A stretch of DNA of 64,000 nucleotides from Stutzerimonas stutzeri (GCF_024451105.1 NZ_JANGEY010000007.1:1-64000); one strand, 5' to 3'. Positions 37,943 to 47,176 are shown, counted from the first letter of the stretch. Numbers and translations are program-made. The notes: generated from the letters alone by a model not told the origin.

Positions 37943-38848
37943 ATGCCCTCCCTGCTGCTCGCCCTCTGGCCGCTGTTCGCGCTGATCGTCGCCGGCCACC
38001 TGCTGCGCCGCGCCGACTTTCCCGGCGAGGCCTTCTGGCCAGGCGCCGAGCGTCTCAACTACTTCCTGCTGTTCCCCGCCCTGCTGCTCGCCAGCCTGGC
38101 CCGCGCGCCGCTGGACAACCCGGCGCTGCCGCGCCTGGCGCTGGCGGTGCTGGTCGGCCTGGCCGCCGGCTGGCTCGCCCTGCTCGCCCTGCGCCGCTGG
38201 CGTGGCTGGTCGGCGGCGCGCTTCGGCGCCATCGCCCAGGGGACGCTGCGCTTCAACACCTACCTGGGCCTGGCCACGGTGGGCAGCCTGTTCGGCAACG
38301 AGGGGCTGGCGGTAGCCGCGCTGATGCTGGCGCTGATGGTCCCGGCGGTGAACGTGCTGTCGGTATGGGCGCTGAGCGCCGAACGCGGCATCGGCGTGCG
38401 CGGCCTGCTGCTGCCGATCGCCAGGAACCCGCTGATCCTCGCCTGCCTGGGCGGGGCGCTGCTCAATCTGTCCGGCATCGGCCTGCCCGGCGGCACGGAG
38501 CGCCTGCTCGGCCTGCTCGCCGCCGCCAGCCTGCCGCTCGGCCTGCTCTGCGTCGGCGCCGCGCTGCGCCCGCAGGAGCTGCGCGGCGAGACTCCCGCGC
38601 TGCTCGGCAACAGCCTGGCGCGCCTGCTGCTGATGCCACTGCTGGCCTTCGGCGTGGCGCGCCTGCTCGCCCTGCCGGCCATGGAGAGCGGCCTGCTGGT
38701 GCTGTTCTTCGCCCTGCCCACCGCGCCCACCGCCTACGTGCTGACCCGCCAGCTCGGCGGCGACAGCCAGCTGATGGCCGGCATCATCACCCTGCAGACC
38801 CTGCTCGCCGCCCTCAGCCTGCCGCTGCTGCTGGCCGCGCTGGCCTGA
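37943..38848 (+). CDS. AEC-family (auxin efflux carrier type) transporter
   Basis: This 301-residue membrane protein has about ten helices in two inverted halves. Typical features are LNYFLLFPALLLASL in the first half and ALPTAPTAYVLTRQLGGD near the end. AEC proteins export or exchange small organic acids such as malate, but the substrate here is unknown. The ATG at 37943 follows CGGAG at a good distance, and an earlier in-frame ATG would add 20 unsupported residues. The next gene begins 19 bases downstream. Confidence 0.88.
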   Translation: MPSLLLALWPLFALIVAGHLLRRADFPGEAFWPGAERLNYFLLFPALLLASLARAPLDNPALPRLALAVLVGLAAGWLALLALRRWRGWSAARFGAIAQGTLRFNTYLGLATVGSLFGNEGLAVAALMLALMVPAVNVLSVWALSAERGIGVRGLLLPIARNPLILACLGGALLNLSGIGLPGGTERLLGLLAAASLPLGLLCVGAALRPQELRGETPALLGNSLARLLLMPLLAFGVARLLALPAMESGLLVLFFALPTAPTAYVLTRQLGGDSQLMAGIITLQTLLAALSLPLLLAALA

Positions 38849-38866
38849 ACGGAGCGGAGGCCCACC

Positions 38867-39748
38867 ATGCACCTCGTCCCCTGGCAGCACCCCTGCTCGA
38901 CGGGCTTCACCCTGCGCGGCTGGCACAGCGAGCCCTCCGGCCGGCCGCTGCTGCATTTCCTGCACGGCAACGGCTTCTGCTGCCGGGCCTACGAGCCGCT
39001 GCTGGCCCTGCTGGCACGCGACTTCGATCTCTGGCTGTGCGACGTGCAGGGCCACGGCGACAGCGACCACGGCGGACGCTTCCTCGGCTGGAACCGCAGC
39101 GCCGAGCTGGCGGTCGAGGCCTTCCTGGCCGGTGCCGGGCGCTTCGGCGCGGTGCCGCGCCACGCCTGCGGGCACAGCTTCGGCGGCGTGCTGACCGGCC
39201 TGATCCTCGCCGGCGAGCCGGCGCTGTTCCGCCGTGCGGTGCTGCTCGATCCGGTTCTGTTCCCGCCGGCGATGATCGGCGTGATGGCGCTCTCCGAACT
39301 GCTCGGCCTGCACGAGCGCCGCGAGCTGGCGCGCCGCGCCCGCAGTCGACGCAGCCACTGGCCGGATCGCGCCGCCGCCCGGGCAAGCCTGCACGGCCGC
39401 GGCATCTTCCGCGACTGGAGCGATGCGGCGCTGCACGCCTATCTCGAGCACGCGCTGCGCAGCATGGCCGACGGCGTGGAGCTGAAGTGCCGGCCGAGCC
39501 GCGAGGCGGAGATCTTCGCCTCCTGTCCCCGGCGCCTGTGGCGCTCGCTGACACGGGTGACGACGCCGACCCTGGTGCTGCACGGCACGCACAGCTACCC
39601 CTTCGTCGGCCGCGGCGTGGCGCACTGGTGCGCGCTCGACCACCACGTCAGCGCGCAGCGGGTGGCCGGCGGCCACTGCTTCATGCAGGAGGATGCCGAG
39701 GAGGCGGCGCGCCGCAGCGCGGCCTTCCTGCTCGGCGTCGTCGACTGA
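38867..39748 (+). CDS. Alpha/beta hydrolase
   Basis: This 293-residue enzyme of the alpha/beta-hydrolase fold has the oxyanion region LHFLHGNGFC, the nucleophile elbow GHSFGG (Ser near residue 104) and an acid in VLHGTHSYPF. The catalytic His is probably in VAGGHCFMQED near the C-terminus. No signal peptide is seen, so it is cytoplasmic. Substrate is not predictable. It is probably co-transcribed with the preceding AEC transporter. Confidence 0.88.
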   Translation: MHLVPWQHPCSTGFTLRGWHSEPSGRPLLHFLHGNGFCCRAYEPLLALLARDFDLWLCDVQGHGDSDHGGRFLGWNRSAELAVEAFLAGAGRFGAVPRHACGHSFGGVLTGLILAGEPALFRRAVLLDPVLFPPAMIGVMALSELLGLHERRELARRARSRRSHWPDRAAARASLHGRGIFRDWSDAALHAYLEHALRSMADGVELKCRPSREAEIFASCPRRLWRSLTRVTTPTLVLHGTHSYPFVGRGVAHWCALDHHVSAQRVAGGHCFMQEDAEEAARRSAAFLLGVVD

Positions 39749-39757
39749 AGGGCGCCG

Positions 39758-40147
39758 TCAGCGCTCGCGCGACGAGCGGCGGCGCCAGGCCTCGAGCTCG
39801 ATCACCTGCGGATCGTCGCGCGCCTCGGGCTCGCGCATGGGATGCGGCGCCAGCTCGATCTGCGCCGGCGTGCGACCGAGCAGCACCAGGCGGCCGGGAT
39901 GGCGCTGCTCGCCGGTGACGGTGAATTCGAAGGCATACTCGCGGGCCAGCCGCAGCCGGCCGCTGCGGTCGCGCAGCAGGCGCAGGCGGCGGAAGGCGAC
40001 GTTGTCGTCGAGCAGCAGCACGTCCTCGCGCAGGCAGGCCTGGCGCACCAGGCGCAGGGCGTGCTCGTGGATGCCGTGGGCGTGCCACAGCCAGGCGCAG
40101 GCCGAGCAGGCCAGCAGCAGCACCGCCAGTTCGCCGAGTGTCAGCAT
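39758..40147 (-). CDS. DUF3301 family membrane-anchored protein
   Basis: This 129-residue protein has one N-terminal helix (MLTLGELAVLLLACSACAWL) followed by a soluble part with CLREDVLLLDDNVAF and YAFEFTVTGEQRHPGRLVL. These segments mark the DUF3301 family of gammaproteobacteria, whose function is not established. The start MLTLGEL is preferred to an upstream in-frame ATG. It is encoded 62 bases after the thioesterase gene on the same strand. Confidence 0.87.
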   Translation of the reverse strand: MLTLGELAVLLLACSACAWLWHAHGIHEHALRLVRQACLREDVLLLDDNVAFRRLRLLRDRSGRLRLAREYAFEFTVTGEQRHPGRLVLLGRTPAQIELAPHPMREPEARDDPQVIELEAWRRRSSRER

Positions 40148-40209
40148 GCACGCCTCCGGGCGGGGCTGCGGTGGAACGGCGGACGGCACTGCAGCGGCAT
40201 GGAGACTCC

Positions 40210-40692
40210 TCAGTCGTGGCTCATGATGGCCTTGTAGCGCTCTTCCAGCTCGCGGCGGATCTGCCGGCGCTGCTGGGCCTGGGCGAAGCGGCGCTTCTGC
40301 TCGGGAGTCTCGGGCTCGAGCGGCGGCACCGGCACGGTCTTGCCGTGGCCGTCGACCGCGACCATGGTGAAGAAGCAGCTGTTGGTGTGGCGCACCGTCT
40401 GGTTGCGGATGTCCTCGGTGATCACCTTGATGCCGATCTCCATCGAGGTGCTGCCGGTGTAGTTGACCGAGGCGAGGAAGGTGACCAGCTCGCCGACGTG
40501 GATCGGCTGACGGAAGATCACCTGGTCCACGGAGAGCGTCACCACGTAGCGACCGGCGTAGCGGCTGGCGCAGGCATAGGCGACCTCGTCGAGGTACTTG
40601 AGCAGGGTGCCGCCGTGCACGTTGCCGGAGAAGTTGGCCTTGTCCGGAGTCATCAGGACGGTCATGGTCAGCTGCGAATTGCCGGATTGCAT
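40210..40692 (-). CDS. Acyl-CoA thioesterase (hotdog fold, YciA/BACH type)
   Basis: This 160-residue enzyme is a single hotdog domain. The signature is MTPDKANFSGNVHGGTLLKYLDE, with catalytic Asn and Asp in that stretch. SVDQVIFRQPIHVGE and HTNSCFFTMVAVD also fit the family. It would hydrolyse acyl-CoAs in the cytoplasm. The charged C-terminus (RRQIRRELEERY) is common in Pseudomonas homologues. The start MQSGNSQLTMTV matches these; a longer frame is possible but unsupported. Confidence 0.92.
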   Translation of the reverse strand: MQSGNSQLTMTVLMTPDKANFSGNVHGGTLLKYLDEVAYACASRYAGRYVVTLSVDQVIFRQPIHVGELVTFLASVNYTGSTSMEIGIKVITEDIRNQTVRHTNSCFFTMVAVDGHGKTVPVPPLEPETPEQKRRFAQAQQRRQIRRELEERYKAIMSHD

Positions 40693-40982
40693 GGGTGGCT
40701 CGGGCTCGATTGCGGGTGAAGAGGACGCTACTTTAGTCGAATATGGACGCATTGTGTCGAGCAATTTCGCCCCCGTGGCGCAGGCTGCCAAGCACCGTGG
40801 CGCGCGGCTTTGCGTCCTGTCCGAGGGGCGCGCGACGAACGCACGAGCATCGTGCGGCAACCTGCGGCGAATTGTCGCGTTTGCGGGATCTCGCCGGGCT
40901 GCGCAGGGCAACCATGGTCGACGATTGCCCCGACTGACGGCAAGGACATTTTCCGCCGCACCGCCCTTGCCGCCGCTGGCCC

Positions 40983-42380
40983 TCAGGCGTGACCCAGATA
41001 CCAGCGCCAGTCCTGCTCGCCCACCTCGGCCATGAACTGCCGGTACTCCTCGCGCTTGATCGCCAGGTAGACGCGCAGGAAATCCGCGCCGAGCGCCTCG
41101 CGCACCCAGGCCGAGGCCTCCAGCCGGTCCAGTGCGGTCAGCCAGTCGCTGGGCAGCACCTCGCGGGCCTGCACGTAGCCGTTGCCCACGACGGGCGCGC
41201 CGGGATCGAGCCGCTCGCGCAGGCCGCGGTGGATACCGGCCAGCAGCAGTGCGGCGGCCAGATAGGGGTTGGCGTCGGCGCCGCAGATGCGGTGTTCGAC
41301 GTGCCGACTGGCCGCCGGGCCGCTCGGCACGCGCAGCGACACGGTGCGGTTGTTCACCCCCCAGCTCTTGGCCAGCGGCGCATAGCTGTTGGCCTGGAAG
41401 CGGCGGAACGAGTTGGCGTTGGGGCAGAACACGGCGAGGCCGTCCTCGAGGGTCTCCAGCAGGCCGCCGATGGCCTGGCGCAGCAGCGGGGTTCCCGTCC
41501 CGGCGGCAGGGGCGCCGCCTTCGAGGTCGGCCAGCTCGCCGGCGAACAGGTTGTTGCCGGCGGCGTCGGCCAGGCTGACGTGCAGGTGCAGGCCGCTGCC
41601 GGCCAGCTCGCCGAACGGCTTGGCCATGAAGCAGGCCTGGTAGCCATGCCTGTGCGCCACCCCGCGCACCAGGCGCTTGTAGCGCACCGCCTCGTCCATC
41701 GCCTGCAGGGCGTCGCTGCGGTGCTCGAGGGTGATCTCCACCTGCCCCGGCGCGTACTCGGAGATCGCCGTGCGCGCCGGCAGGCCCTGGGCGGCGCAGG
41801 CGGCGTAGAGGTCGTCGAGGAACGGCGCCAGCTGCTCCAGCTCGAGCACGCCGTAGACCTGCGGCGCCTGCGGGCGCACGCCGTTGGCCTGGCGCGCCGG
41901 CTGCGGACGGCCCTCGGCGTCGCGCTCGCGGTCGAGCAGGTAGAACTCCAGCTCGGCGGCCATCACCGGCCGGTAGCCGTCGGCCTCGAGCCGCTCGATC
42001 TGTCGCGCCAGCACGTGGCGCGGGTCGGCGACGCTGGCCGGCTGGCCCTGGGTCGGGTGCATGGACACCTGCAGCTGGGCGGTCGGCCGGGCGCGCCAGC
42101 TCTGCAGGGCGAGACTGCCGGGCAGCGGGAAGGCCCAGCAGTCGGCGTCGGCGACCTCCCAGACCAGGCCGGTGGCGTCGACGTCCTCGCCACGGATGGT
42201 CAGGCCGAGGATGCTGCTCGGCAGCGGCCGGCCGTGCTGGTAGATGGCACGCAGTTCCTCGCGGCGCAGCAGCTTGCCGCGCGGCACGCCGCAGGGGTCG
42301 ATGATGAACAGCTCGAAGGTCTGGACATCGGGATGGGCGGCGAGGAAGGCGTCGGCTTCCTGGAGATCGGCGAAATGCAT
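40983..42380 (-). CDS. Glutamine synthetase family protein, gamma-glutamylpolyamine synthetase-like
   Basis: This 465-residue enzyme has the glutamine synthetase fold with catalytic blocks MAAELEFYL, YAPGQVEITLEH, GSGLHLHVSL and EHRICGADANPYLAAA. The Tyr adenylylation motif of true GlnA is not evident, and the shortened N-terminus (FELFIIDPCGVPRGK) is that of PuuA/Spu-type enzymes, which add glutamate to an amine. The start at ATG 42380 has AAGGA upstream. The gene lies downstream of an aminotransferase gene on the same strand. The amine acted on is not known. Confidence 0.87.
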   Translation of the reverse strand: MHFADLQEADAFLAAHPDVQTFELFIIDPCGVPRGKLLRREELRAIYQHGRPLPSSILGLTIRGEDVDATGLVWEVADADCWAFPLPGSLALQSWRARPTAQLQVSMHPTQGQPASVADPRHVLARQIERLEADGYRPVMAAELEFYLLDRERDAEGRPQPARQANGVRPQAPQVYGVLELEQLAPFLDDLYAACAAQGLPARTAISEYAPGQVEITLEHRSDALQAMDEAVRYKRLVRGVAHRHGYQACFMAKPFGELAGSGLHLHVSLADAAGNNLFAGELADLEGGAPAAGTGTPLLRQAIGGLLETLEDGLAVFCPNANSFRRFQANSYAPLAKSWGVNNRTVSLRVPSGPAASRHVEHRICGADANPYLAAALLLAGIHRGLRERLDPGAPVVGNGYVQAREVLPSDWLTALDRLEASAWVREALGADFLRVYLAIKREEYRQFMAEVGEQDWRWYLGHA

Positions 42381-42479
42381 GGGGAAATCCTTGGGCAACA
42401 GGGCAGGTCGGCGCCCCGGCGCGACGGCGGAAAGGACCTGCGGTCGTTTTCCACCCTGCGGCGGATCGAGCGCCATGAC

Positions 42480-42511
42480 GTAGGGCGGGCAACGGCGCAG
42501 CCTTGCCCACC
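42480..42511. repeat. Short palindromic intergenic repeat
   Basis: GTAGGGCGGGCAA and TTGCCCACC are inverted arms with one mismatch, around ten bases. It sits in the gap between the glutamine synthetase-like and aminotransferase genes and resembles the other GTAGGG-led repeats of this window. Confidence 0.55.
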
Positions 42512-42559
42512 TTCCCTTCAGTGCCCGGGCGCGATGCCGGAAGGATACAGGGCCACGGT

Positions 42560-43954
42560 TCAGGACTCCCGTGCGCCGGGGATGGCCAGCAGCTCGCCCA
42601 GCCCCTCGTCGAGGACGGCGAGCAGCCGGTCGACGTCGGCGGCGGTGGTCTCCGGACAGCACAAGGTCATGTTGTGGAACGGGGTGATCAGGATGCCGCG
42701 GTTGATCAGGTACAGGTGCAGGGCCATCTGCAGGCTGTCGTGGAACGCCGCCTCGGCCTCGGCGCCGTTCCTCGGCGGCACGGCGCAGAACTGGAACTCG
42801 CAGCGCGCACCCAGCTCGGTCACCGACCAGGCCAGGCCGTGGCGGGCGATCAGCGTGCGGAAGCCCTCGGCCAGACGCGCCGCCAGCCAGAGCATGTGCT
42901 CGTAGGCCGCCGGGGTCATCACCTGCTCGAGGTTGGCGCGCATGCAGTGCATGGCCAGCGCGTTGGCCGACAGGGTGGTGCCCATGCCGCTGTGGCCGTG
43001 GCCGTGGCTGGTCTCGCTGGCGTGGCGACGGGCCGTCTGCATGGCCTGGGCCATCTCCGCGCTACAGCCGTACACCGCGCAGGGCACGCCGCCGGCCACC
43101 GGCTTGCCGAGGGTCAGGAAGTCCGGCTCGAGGCTCCAGGCGCGGGTGCAGCCGCCGGGGCCGGTGGAGATGGTGTGGGTCTCGTCGACGACCAGCAGGG
43201 TGCCGGCCTGGCGGGTCAGCTCGCGCAGCCGGGCCATGAAGCCCGGCTCGGGCAGGACCATGCCGATGTTGGTCAGCGCCGGCTCGCAGAGCACCGCGGC
43301 GACGTCGCCGGGGGCCAGCGCCGCCTCCAGCGCGGCGAGGTCGTTGAACGGCACCACGCGGCTGTGCTGGGTCAGGTTGCGCGCCTGGCCGATCAGCCCC
43401 GGACGGTGCACGGTGCGGCCGCCCTTGGCGCGCACCATGGCCTCGTCGACGGTGCCGTGGTAGCAGCCGTCGAACACCAGGATCACCTTGCGCCCGGTGA
43501 TCGCCCGCGCCCAGCGCAGCACGAAGCGGTTGGCGTCGGTGGCGGTGGTCGCCACCTGCCAGTAGGGCAGGCCGAAGCGCGCGGCGAGCAGCTCGCCGCA
43601 GACCACCGCGTCCTCGCCGGGCAGCATGCTGGTCAGGCCGTCGCCGGCCTGCTCGCGCAGCGCCCGGGCGATCGGCGCCGGCGAGTGGCCGAACATGCTG
43701 CCGGTGTCGCCCAGGCAGAAGTCGACGTACTCGTGGCCGTCGACGTCGAAGAAGCGCGCGCCGCGGGCGCGCTCGACGAACAGCGGCACCGGCGTCGACC
43801 AGTCGCTCATCCAGTGCATCGGCACGCCGCCGAACAGCGAATGGCGCGCGCGCTCGGCGAGCGCCACGGACTGGGGGTTGCGTTCAAGAAAGCGCTGGCG
43901 CTCGCGCGCCGCGAAGGCCGTCACGGCCGATTCGGCGATGCCACTGGGGCTCAT
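42560..43954 (-). CDS. Class III PLP aminotransferase (glutamate-1-semialdehyde aminomutase-like)
   Basis: This 464-residue PLP enzyme has cofactor lysine Lys284 in FLTLGKPVAGG. Other conserved features are VDETHTISTGPGG and GCYHGTVDEAMV, which place it in class III near glutamate-1-semialdehyde aminomutases. It is not HemL by context, because HemL genes do not pair with glutamine synthetase-like enzymes. A catabolic aminotransferase acting on an amine or gamma-glutamyl compound is likely. The start MSPSGIAESAV is preferred. It diverges from pbpG with about 180 bases between starts. Confidence 0.85.
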   Translation of the reverse strand: MSPSGIAESAVTAFAARERQRFLERNPQSVALAERARHSLFGGVPMHWMSDWSTPVPLFVERARGARFFDVDGHEYVDFCLGDTGSMFGHSPAPIARALREQAGDGLTSMLPGEDAVVCGELLAARFGLPYWQVATTATDANRFVLRWARAITGRKVILVFDGCYHGTVDEAMVRAKGGRTVHRPGLIGQARNLTQHSRVVPFNDLAALEAALAPGDVAAVLCEPALTNIGMVLPEPGFMARLRELTRQAGTLLVVDETHTISTGPGGCTRAWSLEPDFLTLGKPVAGGVPCAVYGCSAEMAQAMQTARRHASETSHGHGHSGMGTTLSANALAMHCMRANLEQVMTPAAYEHMLWLAARLAEGFRTLIARHGLAWSVTELGARCEFQFCAVPPRNGAEAEAAFHDSLQMALHLYLINRGILITPFHNMTLCCPETTAADVDRLLAVLDEGLGELLAIPGARES

Positions 43955-44136
43955 GTCTGAACACCTCGTTGGATTTCCTGCACATCTTCGAGGCCGCGGC
44001 GGGACAAAGTCAATCCGCGCCGCCCTGCCGCCCGCCGCCACCCCCGACAGGCACCCGGGCGTTCTCTATACTGTGCCGACAAGCATGGACCGCTGCCCGA
44101 TTCTCCCCAGTCACGTCCCACAGCGAGCCCCGTGTC

Positions 44137-45057
44137 ATGAACATCCGATCCTCGATATTCGGCCTGTTGCTGTCCTGCGCATGCATCGCCCTGACCCCGA
44201 ATATCGCCAGCGCCGGCCTGCCCGCCCGCGATCCGGCCAGGCTGGAACTGGCCTCCAGCAGCGCCATGGTGGTCGACCTGGCCAGCGACCAGGTGCTCTA
44301 CGCCAGCCATCCCGACGCCGTGGTGCCGATCGCCTCGATCAGCAAGCTGATGACCGCGATGGTCGCCCTCGATGCTCGCCTGCCGCTGGACGAGGTGATC
44401 CCGGTGACCATCCACGACACCCGCGAGCTGCGCGGGGTGTTCTCGCGGGTGCGGGTCGGCAGCCAGATCAGCCGCCGCGAAATGCTGCGCCTGGCGCTGA
44501 TGTCCTCGGAGAACCGCGCCGCCTCGGCGCTGGCGCACAACTACCCGGGCGGCCATGCGCGCTTCGTCGCGGCGATGAACGACAAGGCCCGCACGCTGGG
44601 CATGACTCGCACCCGCTTCGTCGAACCCACCGGCCTGTCGGAGAAGAACGTCTCCACCGCCCGCGACCTGGTGCGCCTGCTCAAGGCCGCCCGCGAGTAC
44701 CCGCTGATCCGCGAGCTGAGCACCACGCCGAATCGCGACGCGCACTTCCAGAAGCCGCGCTACGCGCAGAGCTTCTTCAACACCAACCCGCTGGTGCGCA
44801 ATCCGGCCTGGGACATCGAGGTGACCAAGACCGGCTTCATCAACGAGGCCGGCCACTGCCTGGCCATGCTCGCCCGCCTGGAGCAGCGCCCGGTGGCCAT
44901 GGTGCTGCTCGGCACCTTCGGCAAACGCACCCACATCGGCGACGCCAGCCGCGTGCGGCAATGGCTGGAAACCGGCAAGAGTGCGCCGGTCCCGGCGGCG
45001 GCGCGCTCCTACAGGCAGCAGCGCATCCAGCAGCTACGGCTGGCCGGCCAACCCTGA
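44137..45057 (+). CDS. pbpG: D-alanyl-D-alanine endopeptidase (penicillin-binding protein 7)
   Basis: This 306-residue periplasmic enzyme cuts peptide cross-links in peptidoglycan. A signal peptide ends near residue 26 (NIASAGLPA). The active-site motifs are S67-I-S-K70 (IASISKLM), SEN (MSSENRAAS) and KTG (VTKTGFIN). All three are intact and spaced as in the S11 family. A Cys in the signal region (LLSCACIAL) may matter for processing. The tail is basic and short. Confidence 0.93.
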   Translation: MNIRSSIFGLLLSCACIALTPNIASAGLPARDPARLELASSSAMVVDLASDQVLYASHPDAVVPIASISKLMTAMVALDARLPLDEVIPVTIHDTRELRGVFSRVRVGSQISRREMLRLALMSSENRAASALAHNYPGGHARFVAAMNDKARTLGMTRTRFVEPTGLSEKNVSTARDLVRLLKAAREYPLIRELSTTPNRDAHFQKPRYAQSFFNTNPLVRNPAWDIEVTKTGFINEAGHCLAMLARLEQRPVAMVLLGTFGKRTHIGDASRVRQWLETGKSAPVPAAARSYRQQRIQQLRLAGQP

Positions 45058-45076
45058 GCGCGGCCCGCGACGGCGC

Positions 45077-45613
45077 TCAGAGATCGGCCTCCTCGACCAG
45101 CCGCACGCCCTCCGCCTCGAGGGCGTAGGCGGCGTCGGCCAGCTCGTTGCCGACCGTCTCGATGCGCAGCGTGCCGCTGACCCACAGCGGCGCGTAGAGG
45201 TCGTCCAGCGCCACGCCCTTGGGATAACGCACCAGCACGATCTGGTTGGGCGGCGGCGGCGGCACGTGGATGCAGGCGCCCGGGTAGGGCACCAGGAAGA
45301 AGGTATGGAAGCGCCCGTCGGAGGTGCTTTCCAGCGGCACCGGATAACCGCCGAGGCGCACCTGCCGGCCGTCGAGGGCCGCCACGGTGCGCGTCGAGTA
45401 CATCACCGCCGGCAGGTCGGCCTGCTGCTTGAGGCCGCCGGGGGTGTAGAACGGGCTGTCGTCCTCGGCGCCTTGGTGGTCGATCTCCGGCATCGCCTCC
45501 AGCGCCGCCAGATCCTCCGGCGGCAGCAGTTCCAGCCAGTCGGTTTCCGCCGGCTCGGCGGCGTGGCTCAGGGTGGCGAACAGGGTCAGGCAGAGGACGG
45601 GCAACAGGCGCAT
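45077..45613 (-). CDS. DUF3299 family periplasmic protein
   Basis: This 178-residue exported protein has a signal peptide ending near residue 19 (LSHAAEPAET). The conserved domain includes VRLGGYPVPLES, FFLVPYPGACIHVPPPPPNQ and PLWVSGTLRIETV, which define the DUF3299 family, often found near lipoprotein-type or ABC export genes. Its function is not established. It converges with pbpG, with 19 bases between the stops. Confidence 0.87.
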   Translation of the reverse strand: MRLLPVLCLTLFATLSHAAEPAETDWLELLPPEDLAALEAMPEIDHQGAEDDSPFYTPGGLKQQADLPAVMYSTRTVAALDGRQVRLGGYPVPLESTSDGRFHTFFLVPYPGACIHVPPPPPNQIVLVRYPKGVALDDLYAPLWVSGTLRIETVGNELADAAYALEAEGVRLVEEADL

Positions 45614-45641
45614 GCGGATCTCGCGGCGCCACGGCGGCGCC

Positions 45642-45887
45642 TCAGGGCTTCTTCAGATAGCCGAACACTACCAGCAGGACGATGGCGCCGACCACTGCGC
45701 CGACGAAGCCGGCCGCCTGACCGGCGCGGTAGATGCCCAGTGCCTGGCCGCCGTAGGTGGCGATGACCGAGCCGCCGATGCCGAGCAGGATGGTCATGAC
45801 CCAGCCCATCGGCTGGTCGCCCGGCTTGAGAAAGCGCGCGACCACGCCGACCAGCAGGCCGATCAGGAGGGTGCCGAGGATGCCCAT
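45642..45887 (-). CDS. GlsB/YeaQ/YmgE family small membrane protein
   Basis: This 81-residue protein has three hydrophobic helices. It shows the family pattern LLIGLLVGVVARFLKPG, then MGWVMTILLGIGGSVIATYGG, and ends FGYLKKP. These are stress-associated inner-membrane proteins of unclear function, sometimes called transglycosylase-associated. It is 28 bases upstream of the DUF3299 gene on the same strand. Confidence 0.92.
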   Translation of the reverse strand: MGILGTLLIGLLVGVVARFLKPGDQPMGWVMTILLGIGGSVIATYGGQALGIYRAGQAAGFVGAVVGAIVLLVVFGYLKKP

Positions 45888-45952
45888 GGCGAGTGCTCCG
45901 CTGGGATGGAGTTGCCTTCAGCCTAGCCTGCGCGGGCGCTCGCCGCTGGAGT

Positions 45953-46071
45953 CGTAGGGTGGGTTAGCCGCAACGCGGCGTAACCCGCCGAGGATGCCGC
46001 CAGGCATCCTGCTTGCCGGCCTCGCGGCCGGTTGGTGGGTTACGGCCTGCGGCCTGACCCAGCCTACGGTG
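45953..46071. repeat. Inverted pair of GTAGG-led palindromic repeats
   Basis: The left unit reads GTAGGGTGGGTTAGCC followed by GTAACCCGCC. The right unit, on the other strand, reads GTAGGCTGGGTCAGG followed by GTAACCCACC. The pair forms a large imperfect palindrome between the GlsB-like gene and purK. It probably belongs to a dispersed Pseudomonas intergenic repeat family. Confidence 0.7.
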
Positions 46072-46082
46072 AAAAAAGGCCA

Positions 46083-47165
46083 TCAGCCCTTGATCAGCGC
46101 CTCGACGTCCCTGATGCGCGCCTCGAGGGTCGCGCGGTCGGCACAGCGCAGGGTGGCGTGGCCGACCTTGCGCCCGGCCTTGAAGGCCTTGCCGTAGTGG
46201 TGCAGGTGGCAGTCGGCGATGGCCACCACCTTGCTCACCTCGGGCACGGAGCCGATGAAGTTGAGCATGGCGCTCTCGCCGACCTTGGCGGTCGAGCCCA
46301 GCGGCAGGCCGGCGACGGCGCGCAGGTGGTTCTCGAACTGGCTGCACTCGGCGCCTTCGATGGTCCAGTGCCCGGAGTTGTGCACCCGCGGGGCGATCTC
46401 GTTGGCCTTGAGGCCGCCGTCGACCTCGAAGAACTCGAAGGCCAGCACGCCGACGTAGTCGAGCTTCGCCAGCACGCGGCCGACGTAGTCCTCGGCCAGC
46501 GCCTGCAGCGGATGGTCGCTGCTGGCCACCGACAGCTCGAGGATGCCGCCGACGTGGGTGTTGTGCACCAGCGGGTAGAAGCGCGTCTCGCCGTCGCGGC
46601 CACGCACCGCCACCAGCGACACCTCGCCAGTGAACGGCACGAAGCCCTCGAGAATGCACGGCACGCTGCCCAGCTCGGCGAAGGCGCCGGCGACGTCCCC
46701 GGGCTGGCGCAGGACCTTCTGGCCCTTGCCGTCGTAGCCCAGGGTGCGGGTCTTGAGCACCGCCGGCAGACCGATGGCGGCCACCGCGGCGTCCAGGTCG
46801 GCCTGCGACTGGACGTCGGCGAATTCCGGGGTGGGAATGCCCAGCTCCCTGAACAGCGACTTCTCGAACCAGCGGTCGCGGGCGATGCGCAGCGCCTCGG
46901 CGCTCGGATAGACCGGCACGAACTGGGAGAGGAAGGCCACCGTCTCGGCCGGCACGCTCTCGAACTCGAAGGTCACCAGGTCGACCTCGTCGGCCAGCTG
47001 GCGCAGGTGGTCCTGGTCGCCGTAGTCGGCGCGGATGTGCTCGCCCAGGGCCTGGGCGCAGGCATCCGGCGCCGGGTCGAGGAAAGCAAAGTTCATCCCC
47101 AGCGGAGTGCCCGCCAGGGCCAGCATGCGGCCCAGCTGGCCGCCACCGATTACGCCGATCTTCAT
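46083..47165 (-). CDS. purK: N5-carboxyaminoimidazole ribonucleotide synthase
   Basis: This 360-residue ATP-grasp enzyme carboxylates AIR in purine synthesis. It starts MKIGVIGGGQLGRMLALAG. It has VLKTRTLGYDGKGQ in the ATP-grasp region, and EIAPRVHNSGHWTIEGA is the conserved active-site block. Length matches PurK. It follows purE after 11 bases, as in most gammaproteobacteria. The long open frame extending upstream lies over purE and is not coding. Confidence 0.96.
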   Translation of the reverse strand: MKIGVIGGGQLGRMLALAGTPLGMNFAFLDPAPDACAQALGEHIRADYGDQDHLRQLADEVDLVTFEFESVPAETVAFLSQFVPVYPSAEALRIARDRWFEKSLFRELGIPTPEFADVQSQADLDAAVAAIGLPAVLKTRTLGYDGKGQKVLRQPGDVAGAFAELGSVPCILEGFVPFTGEVSLVAVRGRDGETRFYPLVHNTHVGGILELSVASSDHPLQALAEDYVGRVLAKLDYVGVLAFEFFEVDGGLKANEIAPRVHNSGHWTIEGAECSQFENHLRAVAGLPLGSTAKVGESAMLNFIGSVPEVSKVVAIADCHLHHYGKAFKAGRKVGHATLRCADRATLEARIRDVEALIKG

Positions 47166-47176
47166 GGGAGTGGGCC

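Noticed and set aside
40693-40982. Possible gene in the 290-base gap between the thioesterase and glutamine synthetase-like genes
   Set aside because: Only short overlapping frames in both directions without ribosome-binding sites or recognisable sequence. Probably holds the thioesterase promoter.
40210-42510. Fusion of the thioesterase with a large upstream open frame
   Set aside because: The upstream part is a shifted frame of the glutamine synthetase-like gene; the thioesterase family begins at MQSGNSQLTM.
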